Assembly: GCA_958439155.1 (NCBI GenBank)
Contig: CAUBUJ010000097.1
Location: 1 to 6,290 of the forward strand
Reading direction: 5' to 3'
Length of the DNA: 6,290 bases
Source of the DNA: an uncultured Veillonellaceae bacterium
GTDB lineage: Bacteria; Bacillota; Negativicutes; Veillonellales; Dialisteraceae
Of this stretch, positions 1 to 6,290 are shown in pieces (position 1 is the stretch's first letter; every line of letters starts with the position of its first letter). Below the pieces are notes generated by a model. The model had not been told where the DNA came from, ran no database searches, and was given only the letters and a program-made list of their open reading frames with translations. Position numbers and translations under genes: made by a program.

Positions 1-120
1 TGGCATCCCGAACGGTCTTATAGGAAAAGCCCTTCCGCTTTCCTCTTCAGACTCCGCTCCCATGATGCACCATCCGCCCCAGAACGCGGGCCCTGCTCCT
101 ATGACGCAGATTCCTTTCCG
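1..120. other. Left-edge stretch with no supported gene
   Basis: This stretch lies beyond the minus-strand terminator that closes the paiA unit. I see no reading frame here with a convincing start, ribosome site and protein-like composition on either strand. The only visible structure is a small inverted repeat (AGGAAAAGC at 22-30 against GCTTTCCT at 37-44, one bulged A) with no T-run on either side. It may be the upstream region or edge of a gene that continues outside the window. Confidence 0.4.
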
Positions 121-162
121 AATAAAAAGCCAAAGGAGGCACGCTGTACCTCCTTTGGCTTT
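121..162 (-). terminator. Rho-independent terminator downstream of paiA
   Basis: A perfect 14-bp inverted repeat (126-139 against 149-162; arms AAAGCCAAAGGAGG and CCTCCTTTGGCTTT) has a 9-base loop. On the minus strand it is followed by TTTTTATT (128-121), the expected U-tract. On the plus strand only three T follow the stem, so it should act mainly on transcripts coming from paiA, whose stop codon is about 110 bases upstream. No other terminator lies between, so this probably ends the paiA message. Confidence 0.85.
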
Positions 163-272
163 GCCTACCGCCATGGCATCTTCACTCTCTTCTCCATGCA
201 GATCTTTCTGCTCCAGAAAAAATGGAATGGAACGTTTTCAAGGACCGTGCATTGGGAAGTTTTCTTCTTATG
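163..272. other. paiA 3' untranslated spacer
   Basis: About 110 bases separate the paiA stop codon from its terminator. No RNA gene or credible small ORF is visible. The longest minus-strand ATG frame with any upstream purines codes for only about 10 residues. A short stem (GCAGA/TCTGC with a 4-base loop, about 199-212) lacks a following T-run. I read it as 3' untranslated sequence of paiA. Confidence 0.45.
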
Positions 273-791
273 TTATAGATCTTTTCTCAGAAGATCATCC
301 CGCTGCACATCGTCTCCCATTCGGAAAGGATGGGTACTGAAGCGATAAAATCCGTTTTTCTTGTAAAAGCGAAGAGCCTTTTCGTTCTTTTCCCACACAC
401 CGAGCCAGAGAAATGTCTTTCCCGCCTGAGCAGCGAGGGACAATGCCTTTCTCATCAGGCACATCCCGAGGCCTTTTCCCTGGAAAGGGCGGTCTACATA
501 GATTCTTTCCAGTTCCAGGGAGGCGCTGTCATTCAGGTCTGTCTGCGCAGGGGCTTCATTCACTTTTATATACCCTGCAAGATTTCCCCTGTCATAGAGG
601 AAGTAGAAAGAGGAATGGGGCTCTGCCAGTTCGCTGTAAAGTTTTTCCTTTTGGAAAGCCTTCTTGAGATAGGCGTCCATATTTTCTTTGGTATTGTACG
701 GCGCAAAAGTCTCAAAGTAAGTCCGTATGGACAGCAAGCGGAGCGTCTCAAAATCCTGCACGGTACACTGCCGTAGATATGGCTGCATCAT
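273..791 (-). CDS. paiA: PaiA-like spermidine/spermine N-acetyltransferase (GNAT family)
   Basis: This 172-residue cytoplasmic GNAT enzyme would transfer acetyl from acetyl-CoA to an amine. It closely resembles Bacillus subtilis PaiA as I remember it, in length and in blocks: an N-terminal 'NMDAYL..AF' region (residues 37-46), motif A 'LELERIYVDRPFQGKGLG' (92-109) with the acetyl-CoA loop Q104-G-K-G-L-G109, and 'LWLGVWEKNEKALRFYKKNGF' (128-148) with the usual GNAT tyrosine Y143. PaiA acetylates spermidine and spermine and was first described as affecting sporulation and degradative enzymes, so polyamine detoxification is the likely job. The frame stays open upstream through the tRNA gene. I chose the start at 791 because AGGAGG (802-797) sits 5 bases upstream; the adjacent ATG at 788 (spacing 8) is equally possible. 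No paiB is beside it. The exact substrate is inferred from family resemblance. Confidence 0.85.
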   Translation of the reverse strand: MMQPYLRQCTVQDFETLRLLSIRTYFETFAPYNTKENMDAYLKKAFQKEKLYSELAEPHSSFYFLYDRGNLAGYIKVNEAPAQTDLNDSASLELERIYVDRPFQGKGLGMCLMRKALSLAAQAGKTFLWLGVWEKNEKALRFYKKNGFYRFSTHPFRMGDDVQRDDLLRKDL

Positions 792-825
792 AGGGTCCTC
801 CTGAATACATTTCATGCTTATATAG

Positions 826-856
826 AAAATAAAAAGGCCTGCCATACAGCAGACCT
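826..856 (-). terminator. Rho-independent terminator of the tRNA-Ala gene
   Basis: On the minus strand AGGTCTGC (856-849) pairs with GCAGGCCT (842-835), eight pairs including one G-U, around a 6-base loop. TTTTTATTTT follows (835-826). The stem begins only 8 bases after the CCA end of the tRNA, so it most simply ends the tRNA transcript. It also separates the tRNA promoter from paiA, which then needs read-through or its own promoter. None is obvious: a TATATA at 824-819 has no matching -35 box. Confidence 0.8.
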
Positions 857-864
857 CATCATTC

Positions 865-940
865 TGGTGGAGACGGAGAGGATCGAACTCTTGACCTCCT
901 GCATGCGAAGCAGGCGCTCTCCCAGCTGAGCTACGCCCCC
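865..940 (-). tRNA. tRNA-Ala, anticodon CGC
   Basis: This 76-base tRNA folds as a full cloverleaf and has an encoded CCA end (867-865). The 7-bp acceptor stem (GGGGGCG with CGTCTCC) carries G3:U70, the classic alanine identity pair, plus a second wobble at 5:68. The D arm is GCTC/GAGC. The anticodon stem is CCTGC/GCAGG and the loop TTCGCAT puts anticodon CGC at 907-905, reading alanine codon GCG. The T loop is TTCGATC. One oddity is an A49-C65 mismatch closing the T stem (AAGAG/CTCTC). It has its own promoter and terminator and no tRNA neighbours, so it appears to be transcribed alone. Confidence 0.96.
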
Positions 941-944
941 GGAA

Positions 945-981
945 CAAAAGCTATTATATCATGGCGTCCCTGTTCTGTAAA
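945..981 (-). promoter_or_regulatory. Sigma-70-type promoter for tRNA-Ala
   Basis: TTTACA (981-976) and a perfect TATAAT (958-953) are separated by exactly 17 bases, and TGA before the -10 makes an extended -10 (TGnTATAAT). Transcription should start near 946-945, leaving about five leader bases before the tRNA. This near-consensus strength suits a stable RNA gene. It sits between the bioY stop and the tRNA, so the tRNA does not depend on birA-bioY transcription. Confidence 0.85.
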
Positions 982-1015
982 GGAAAAATCTTTGCAGCGA
1001 AGAGACGGAAGCCGC

Positions 1016-1585
1016 TTAGTGGGCTCTGGCCGGGTAGAAACCGGCTGCTACGAGGGCCTGGCGGATGCGGGTGCCTGCGAGGACGCCGGCGCCGACTTTG
1101 ATGATGTCAAAGGGAATGAAGGGCAGCACGGTCATGGTGAGGGCTGTCCAGAGGGGCATGTCCTTGCCGAGACCATAGGCGAAGTATCCCATGAACCAGA
1201 TGGTGCCCAGCGCGTAGCAGCAGAGGAGGCCTGCCCCGGCGGCGCCGAGCTGGCGCAGGAAGTGGCCTTTTTCATCAGGACGGAATCCGGAGAGCCATGC
1301 CATGAGGACAAACCCCACGTAGTAGCCGCCTACGGGGCTCAGGAAAATTCCCGGGCCAGCTTTCCCCATGGTGAGGATGGGCACGCCGAAGACGCCCAGC
1401 AGGAGCCAGATGCCGATGGCCGCGGCCCCCCATTTTCTGCCGAGGATGCCGCCGGCAAGGGCGCAGACGAAGCTCTGCAGGGTGATCGGCACCGCCCCGA
1501 TAGGAATCGTAAATTGTGACAAAATCGCCATGACCCCGGCGAGAAGGGCCGCGTTGATCGCGTTCTTTCTTCTTTCTCCAGTCAT
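1016..1585 (-). CDS. bioY: BioY biotin transporter, ECF substrate-binding (S) component
   Basis: BioY is a six-helix membrane protein that binds biotin and imports it, usually with the shared energizing module EcfA-EcfA'-EcfT. The 189-residue length is normal and most of the chain is hydrophobic. Family landmarks are visible: 'PITLQ' (residues 33-37) after the first helix, 'SPVGGYYVGF' (83-92; the family usually has G-P-T-G-G-Y), and near the C-terminus 'PFIPFDIIK' (155-163), where the D..K pattern is characteristic of BioY. A purine-rich AAAGGGG lies 8 bases before the ATG at 1585. It starts 19 bases after the birA stop with no promoter or terminator between, so the two form one operon. No ecf ATPase or EcfT gene is in the window; they are probably encoded elsewhere and shared. 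Downstream, before the tRNA promoter, only a weak stem (GCGGC/GCTGC) is seen, so termination here is uncertain. Confidence 0.93.
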   Translation of the reverse strand: MTGERRKNAINAALLAGVMAILSQFTIPIGAVPITLQSFVCALAGGILGRKWGAAAIGIWLLLGVFGVPILTMGKAGPGIFLSPVGGYYVGFVLMAWLSGFRPDEKGHFLRQLGAAGAGLLCCYALGTIWFMGYFAYGLGKDMPLWTALTMTVLPFIPFDIIKVGAGVLAGTRIRQALVAAGFYPARAH

Positions 1586-1604
1586 TGTAAGAGCCCCTTT
1601 CCCT

Positions 1605-2618
1605 TTACTTTGTATTCGTATTGCCGTAGCGGTTCAGATCATTCGGATCGTCAGCGGGGCGGATCGATACGTCCCCTGCGATGACACGGTTCACCCCATG
1701 GCCTGTATCCACCAGAAGGCAGCCGTCTTTGTCGATGCCCTTGGCGATGCCTACGTAGCTGTCGTCATTGAAGATGACCCGCACTTTATGACCCACCGTG
1801 ACGGAGAGCTTCGCCCAGTCATCGAGCACTTTGTCAAAGCCTTCCTTCTGGGCCAGGTCATATTCCTGTTCCAGTTCGTAAAGCACGGCGGCGAGCAGTT
1901 CTTTCCGGGATACGTTCACCCCTTCATTGGCAAAAGAGGTGGCTTTCCCGCGGAAAACTTCCGGGAATTCGTCCCCTTTGGCGCCGGTATTGATGCCGAT
2001 GCCTACCACGATGTAGTCGATTTTTTCCATGGAAGCAGACATTTCCGCGAGCATCCCGCACATTTTCTTATTGTGGTACAAAATATCATTGGGCCACTTG
2101 ATGCCGCATTCAGGAAGACCCATCTTCCGGATGGCCCGGCATACGCCTACCGCCGCGAGGAGCGTGCATTTCATCGCTTCCATGGGATAGAATCTCGGCC
2201 GGAGAATGAGGGAGAACCAGACCCCTTTGGCGAAGGGTGAATAGAAGCCCCGGGAGAGGCGGCCATGACCGGTGGACTGTTCCTCCGCCACCACGATGGT
2301 CCCTTCTTCCGCCCCCTCCTCGGCGATGCGCCGCGCTTCGTCATTGGTGGAACTGGTGGTTTCCATGTACACCACGTGACGGCCGAAGGTTTTCGTATGG
2401 AGCACACTCTCGATTTCAAGGGGCGTCAGCAGGTTCGGCGCATAAATGAGGCGGTACCCTTTGCGGGTGCTGGACTCAAAAATGTAGCCCCTCGACTTCA
2501 GCACATTGATCTGTTTCCAGATGGCTGTGCGGGACACATGCAGATCCTGGGAAATCTGCTCGCCAGATACAAAGTTTCCGCCGGCTTTGCGGAAATATTC
2601 CAAGATTTCATTTCTCAT
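1605..2618 (-). CDS. birA: BirA: biotin-[acetyl-CoA-carboxylase] ligase and biotin operon repressor
   Basis: BirA makes biotinyl-5'-AMP and transfers biotin to a lysine of biotin-dependent carboxylases. Forms with a DNA-binding domain also repress biotin genes. Here (337 residues) an N-terminal winged helix-turn-helix occupies about residues 1-60 ('SGEQISQDLHVSRTAIWKQI', 18-37), so this is the bifunctional class. The catalytic domain (about 80-265) carries 'TTSSTNDEA' (87-95), the biotinyl-AMP loop 'GHGRLSRGFYSP' (117-128) and 'KWPND' (174-178) with the conserved lysine K174. A C-terminal SH3-like domain follows (about 272-320), then a roughly 17-residue tail. In the loop, the Gly-Arg-Gly-Arg pattern reads G-H-G-R: the arginine equivalent to E. 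coli R118 is kept but the first arginine is histidine. GGAGG (2630-2626) lies 7 bases before the ATG. It is co-transcribed with bioY and probably controls its own promoter through the site at 2677-2709. Confidence 0.95.
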   Translation of the reverse strand: MRNEILEYFRKAGGNFVSGEQISQDLHVSRTAIWKQINVLKSRGYIFESSTRKGYRLIYAPNLLTPLEIESVLHTKTFGRHVVYMETTSSTNDEARRIAEEGAEEGTIVVAEEQSTGHGRLSRGFYSPFAKGVWFSLILRPRFYPMEAMKCTLLAAVGVCRAIRKMGLPECGIKWPNDILYHNKKMCGMLAEMSASMEKIDYIVVGIGINTGAKGDEFPEVFRGKATSFANEGVNVSRKELLAAVLYELEQEYDLAQKEGFDKVLDDWAKLSVTVGHKVRVIFNDDSYVGIAKGIDKDGCLLVDTGHGVNRVIAGDVSIRPADDPNDLNRYGNTNTK

Positions 2619-2637
2619 AGGGTTTCCTCCATCTATG

Positions 2638-2661
2638 AAAACAGGCCTTGCGGTCCGTTTT
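2638..2661 (-). other. Possible 5'-terminal hairpin in the birA-bioY leader
   Basis: On the minus strand AAAACGGACC (2661-2652) faces GGCCTGTTTT (2647-2638) around a GCAA tetraloop, which is of the stable GNRA type. Nine of ten positions pair, one of them G-U, with a single A-C mismatch. Given a predicted transcript start near 2666, the stem would stand a few bases from the 5' end and end 7 bases before the GGAGG ribosome site. It lacks a proper U-tract, so it is not a convincing terminator; it may protect the 5' end. Confidence 0.4.
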
Positions 2662-2665
2662 GATT

Positions 2666-2701
2666 TTCTCTTATTATAGTCAACCGAGCTCTATATGTCA
2701 A
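2666..2701 (-). promoter_or_regulatory. Consensus sigma-70-type promoter for birA-bioY
   Basis: A perfect TTGACA (2701-2696) and a perfect TATAAT (2678-2673) are separated by exactly 17 bases. Transcription should start near 2666, giving a leader of about 48 bases before the birA ATG at 2618. A promoter this strong for a ligase needed in small amounts makes sense if it is held down by a repressor, which fits the overlapping inverted repeat. Confidence 0.85.
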
Positions 2702-2709
2702 CTTGACTA
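2677..2709 (-). promoter_or_regulatory. Putative BirA operator overlapping the birA-bioY promoter
   Basis: On the minus strand TAGTCAA (2709-2703) and TTGACTA (2683-2677) form a perfect 7-bp inverted repeat with a 19-base gap. Written as 9-mers this is TAGTCAAGT-N15-GGTTGACTA. The known BirA operator is TTGTAAACC-N14 to 16-GGTTTACAA: the spacing agrees, the right half matches 7 of 9 positions and the left half 5 of 9. The repeat spans from the -35 box into the -10 box, so a bound dimer would block RNA polymerase. The identification is an inference from symmetry, spacing, position and the HTH on the adjacent BirA. Confidence 0.65.
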
Positions 2710-2728
2710 ATACAGGCAGAAAACGATA

Positions 2729-2783
2729 TTTTCCGCAAAGAAAAAGCAGGACCTTCCCTTCTGGAAAAGTTCCTGCTTTTTCT

Positions 2784-2785
<2 letters not shown>
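2729..2785 (-). terminator. Long-stem rho-independent terminator of hslVU
   Basis: Outer arms AAAGAAAAAGCAGG (2785-2772) and CCTGCTTTTTCTTT (2750-2737) pair perfectly. The stem continues inward (ACTTTTCC with GGGAAGGT, some G-U pairs, one bulged A) to an AGAA tetraloop, for about 22 pairs. The T-rich part of the 3' arm acts as U-tract. The first two bases of the hslU TAA stop are inside the stem. Because the arms are A/T-rich on both sides it could also stop plus-strand transcription. It insulates hslVU from the birA promoter, which starts at 2701. Confidence 0.85.
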
Positions 2786-4138
<1,353 letters not shown>

Positions 4139-4139
<1 letters not shown>

Positions 4140-4669
4140 CAGATTTCCTCCACGATCACATGATGATTGGTATAGACGCAGATATCCGCGGCGATATGGA
4201 GAGACCGTTCCGCCACTTCCCGGGCGGAAAGATCCGTATTCGCCGTGAGGGCCCGCGCCGCGGCGAGAGCGTAATTGCCGCCGCTCCCGATGGCAAGGAT
4301 CCCGTCGTCCGGCTCGATCACTTCACCGCTGCCGGAAATGAGGAAAAGGTGGTCCCCGTCGGTCATGATGAGGAGCGCTTCCAATTTCTGGAGCACCCGG
4401 TCCCGGCGCCAGTCCTTGGCAAATTCCACCGCTGCCCGGAGCAGATTCCCGTTGCAGTCGGTGAGGCGCGCCTCGAATTTGTCAAACAAGGCGAAGGCGT
4501 CTGCCACGGATCCGGCAAAGCCGGCGATCACTTTTCCATGGTAGAGGCGCCGCACCTTCCGGGCGGTATTCTTCATAATCACAGCATTTCCCATGGTGAC
4601 CTGCCCGTCGCCGGCCACCGCGGTATGCCCGTCTTTCTTCACAGCCAGTATGGTTGTCGCTGTAAACAT
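4139..4669 (-). CDS. hslV: HslV (ClpQ), peptidase subunit of the HslVU protease
   Basis: HslV forms a double hexameric ring, a proteasome-like N-terminal threonine peptidase opened by HslU. The 176-residue product starts 'MFTA' followed by 'TTILAV', so the nucleophile is expected to be T5 after removal of a four-residue leader, as in other MF-starting HslV proteins. Also visible are 'AGDGQVTMG' (19-27; D21 matches mature D17), 'ARKVRRLY' (36-43; K38 is the conserved catalytic lysine), 'AGFAGSVADAF' (49-59) and 'IGSGGNYA' (127-134; S129). The start at 4669 is chosen because AGGAGG (4680-4675) is 5 bases upstream and the family motif begins directly after; a TTG at 4690 would place that ribosome site inside the gene. 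The xerC-hslV-hslU-codY order common in Bacillus relatives is absent: the gene follows an autotransporter and is transcribed separately from it. Confidence 0.97.
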
Positions 4670-4727
4670 AGATCCCTCCTGATGCAGCAAAACATGACTC
4701 GATTTTTCGATGATGAAAGTCTTTTAT

Positions 4728-4746
4728 TCTCTTTATTATATCATGG
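4728..4746 (-). promoter_or_regulatory. Extended -10 promoter for hslVU
   Basis: TGATATAAT (4743-4735) is a perfect extended -10 box. No good -35 match lies 16-18 bases upstream, where the sequence is G/C-rich. The extended -10 can compensate. Transcription should start near 4728, giving a leader of about 58 bases. No CIRCE (TTAGCACTC-N9-GAGTGCTAA) and no CtsR-type tandem heptamers were found, so heat-shock control by those repressors is not supported. Confidence 0.6.
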
Positions 4747-4773
4747 GAAATGGATCTGCCCCGCAGAGGCACG

Positions 4774-4804
4774 AAAAAAGCCCTCCCCCGAAGGGAAGAG
4801 CTTT
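4774..4804 (-). terminator. Rho-independent terminator of the autotransporter gene
   Basis: On the minus strand AAAGCTCTTCCC (4804-4793) pairs over 12 positions, two of them G-U, with GGGGAGGGCTTT (4788-4777). The loop is TTCG closed by C-G, the very stable UUCG type, and six T end the element (4779-4774). It starts about 23 bases after the autotransporter stop and precedes the hslV promoter, keeping the two transcripts apart. Confidence 0.9.
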
Positions 4805-4827
4805 CTGTCATGCCATGATAAGAAATC

Positions 4828-6288
4828 TTAGAACGCCCAGCGGAGTCCGCCATTCACCTGCCAGGTGGTGCCATAGTCACTGCCAAGGATCCGTTCCAGA
4901 TCGATCCAGAGCCACCGACCTTCATTGAGGGTAATGTCCGCACCGATGCCGATGTCGTACCAGGTGTCGCTGCCATTGATGGACTCGCTGAAGCGGCCGT
5001 CCGCGCCGGTCAGAGCGTAGTCCCGGTCGCCGAGGAATTCATGGAGCACATCCGCTTTGAAATAGAAATTCCGTTCTTTTTCGGCGTCTCCCTTGTACTG
5101 GCTCCGTCCAATGCGGAAGCCTGCCCGGGCGACAGCCGTATTTACCGCATCCTGGGAGACGGAAACGCCGGCCCCTGTGGTGTAGTCTGCGCCGCCGATC
5201 CGTCCGATCTGGAACTGGGTCTGCGGTTCGAAGTACCAGCCGTCTTCCCGTTCGAGACGGCGGCCCCATTCAATGCCTGCCGCGGCGAACCACTGGTGGT
5301 AATCGCTGGACAGTGCTTCTCCCATGGGGTTCTTCAGATCATAATCACTGGAGAGACGGCCTCCGCGGAGGGTAATATCCCGGTAATGGCCTTTATTGCC
5401 CATCCACGTATCGTAAAGCACCACGCCATACCGGTCTACTTCGCCGTCGCCGCCAAGGCCGGTAAGGCTCACGTCATTGTGGGCGTAGTCCAAGGCAATG
5501 CCCTGGTAACGGTCCGCGTCAGAAGCTTTCTTCTTCGTGTCATACCCGAGCTGGAACATATTGCCGCTTGATGTGAAAGCGTCATCCCATTCAGTGTGGG
5601 CATGACGGTACCGCACCCACAGGCCCTTTTCGCCGTCAATGTACCGTTCCTCACCCATGCGCTTATTGAGCCGGTCCATCTCGCTTCCCAGAAGGTAGGA
5701 GACGGCCATGGAATTCTTCACGATATCTACATTTTCCCCAGGGCGCTTGCCGGTAAGGCCGATGTAGTAATCGAGGCTATTATCCGCTGCCGCATCGCTG
5801 CCGATGCCGTAGGTGTAGTTATACACATTGGCCGCGGAAATATGATCCAGCGCCCCTGCCTCTGTAGCGGCGCTGAAATCGACCGTGCCCTGCCCGACAG
5901 AAGCGAAGTAAAGCTTGCTCCCGATCTGCATATCGGACAAGTGGGAATCGGCGAAATTAAAGGCAATGGTCTGGGCCGTCTTATCGCCTGCGGTATTGAT
6001 ATGGAGATAGTCGCTGCTATTTGTTTCATCCGCTTTGGCATTCTTGTACAGCGCATCTCCTTTATTCTGCTCCGGTCCCTGGCTCTTATCATAGAAGAGG
6101 TCCATCTTGACAATGCCGTTCTGACCATTCAGCTGGTTGATGGTGAGGGAATGGTTCGTACTGTTTGTACGATCTCCATCAGCCACCATGCCTTCTACAT
6201 AGGCCTGATCTTTCTCAGCAGAAGCAAAATTATCCTTGGACAGGTCAATGATGCCGCCGTTACTCAAGTTGACGGTGCCGATCTTAGC
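4828..6288 (-). CDS. Autotransporter (type V secretion) outer-membrane protein, C-terminal part
   Basis: The frame is open to the window edge, so only the last 486 residues are present; signal peptide and most of the passenger lie outside. Type Va autotransporters insert a C-terminal barrel into the outer membrane and expose a beta-helical passenger at the surface. Here residues 1-185 are Asn/Asp/Ser/Thr/Gly-rich with short beta repeats ('GTVNLSNGGIIDLS', 4-17; 'LYFASVGQGTVDFS', 126-139), typical of a pertactin-like passenger end. A helical linker follows ('MAVSYLLGSEMDRLNKRMGE', 194-213). The barrel runs from 'GLWVRYRHAH' (222-231) to the end, about 265 residues of alternating aromatic strands, and finishes 'GGLRWAF'; the terminal Phe is the usual BAM assembly signal. 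Apparent starts inside the window, such as TTG at 6267, are internal codons. Passenger function (adhesin, protease or other) cannot be judged from this part. Confidence 0.93.
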   Translation of the reverse strand, partial: AKIGTVNLSNGGIIDLSKDNFASAEKDQAYVEGMVADGDRTNSTNHSLTINQLNGQNGIVKMDLFYDKSQGPEQNKGDALYKNAKADETNSSDYLHINTAGDKTAQTIAFNFADSHLSDMQIGSKLYFASVGQGTVDFSAATEAGALDHISAANVYNYTYGIGSDAAADNSLDYYIGLTGKRPGENVDIVKNSMAVSYLLGSEMDRLNKRMGEERYIDGEKGLWVRYRHAHTEWDDAFTSSGNMFQLGYDTKKKASDADRYQGIALDYAHNDVSLTGLGGDGEVDRYGVVLYDTWMGNKGHYRDITLRGGRLSSDYDLKNPMGEALSSDYHQWFAAAGIEWGRRLEREDGWYFEPQTQFQIGRIGGADYTTGAGVSVSQDAVNTAVARAGFRIGRSQYKGDAEKERNFYFKADVLHEFLGDRDYALTGADGRFSESINGSDTWYDIGIGADITLNEGRWLWIDLERILGSDYGTTWQVNGGLRWAF

Positions 6289-6290
6289 GT

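Noticed and set aside
1..343. Plus-strand frame open from base 1 to about 343, with ATG-started frames inside it
   Set aside because: It crosses the strong hairpin at 126-162 and the 3' end of paiA, is rich in Arg/Ser/Pro like antisense translation, and has no ribosome site or recognisable motif.
792..947. N-terminal extension of the paiA reading frame through the tRNA gene
   Set aside because: The extra residues are translated tRNA-Ala and terminator sequence, resemble no GNAT enzyme, and the AGGAGG site at 802-797 clearly serves the ATG at 791/788.
982..1015. Terminator directly after bioY
   Set aside because: The only stem (GCGGC/GCTGC, 12-base loop) has five pairs and its T-run begins several bases later, too weak to list as a feature.
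4670..4690. TTG start for hslV giving seven extra residues
   Set aside because: It would place the AGGAGG ribosome site inside the coding sequence and add residues in front of the short leader normal for HslV.
4670..4735. CIRCE or CtsR heat-shock operator in the hslVU leader
   Set aside because: No TTAGCACTC/GAGTGCTAA pair and no tandem GGTCAAA-type heptamers; only a trivial CGA-AAAA-TCG repeat is present.

Overview
The window reads as ordinary chromosome from a Gram-negative-enveloped (diderm) member of the Firmicutes, most likely the Negativicutes (Veillonella/Dialister/Megasphaera-type organisms). Two observations lead there. The housekeeping proteins look Firmicutes-like: a PaiA-type polyamine acetyltransferase, a BirA with an N-terminal DNA-binding domain, a BioY biotin transporter, a Thermotoga/Bacillus-like HslV, and strong AGGAGG ribosome sites. 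Yet the gene at the right edge ends in an outer-membrane autotransporter beta-barrel, which a single-membrane cell could not use. The genus cannot be fixed from the sequence alone.

Every supported gene lies on the minus strand, so transcription runs from right to left. In that order: the C-terminal 486 residues of an autotransporter (its start lies beyond the window), closed by a UUCG-loop terminator; hslV-hslU, overlapping by one base, behind an extended -10 promoter and closed by a very long hairpin terminator that includes the hslU stop codon; birA-bioY, 19 bases apart, behind a consensus promoter overlaid by an inverted repeat with BirA-operator geometry; a single tRNA-Ala(CGC) with its own promoter and terminator; paiA; and a strong terminator at 121-162. 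The leftmost 120 bases hold no gene I can support.

Functionally there are three independent units plus the tRNA. HslVU is a cytoplasmic ATP-dependent protease. BirA and BioY form a biotin-homeostasis pair: BioY brings biotin in, BirA attaches it to carboxylases and, when biotinyl-AMP accumulates, probably shuts down its own operon. PaiA probably acetylates spermidine/spermine. I found no phage, IS, CRISPR or clearly new system. The most informative non-coding signal is the inferred BirA operator at 2677-2709.
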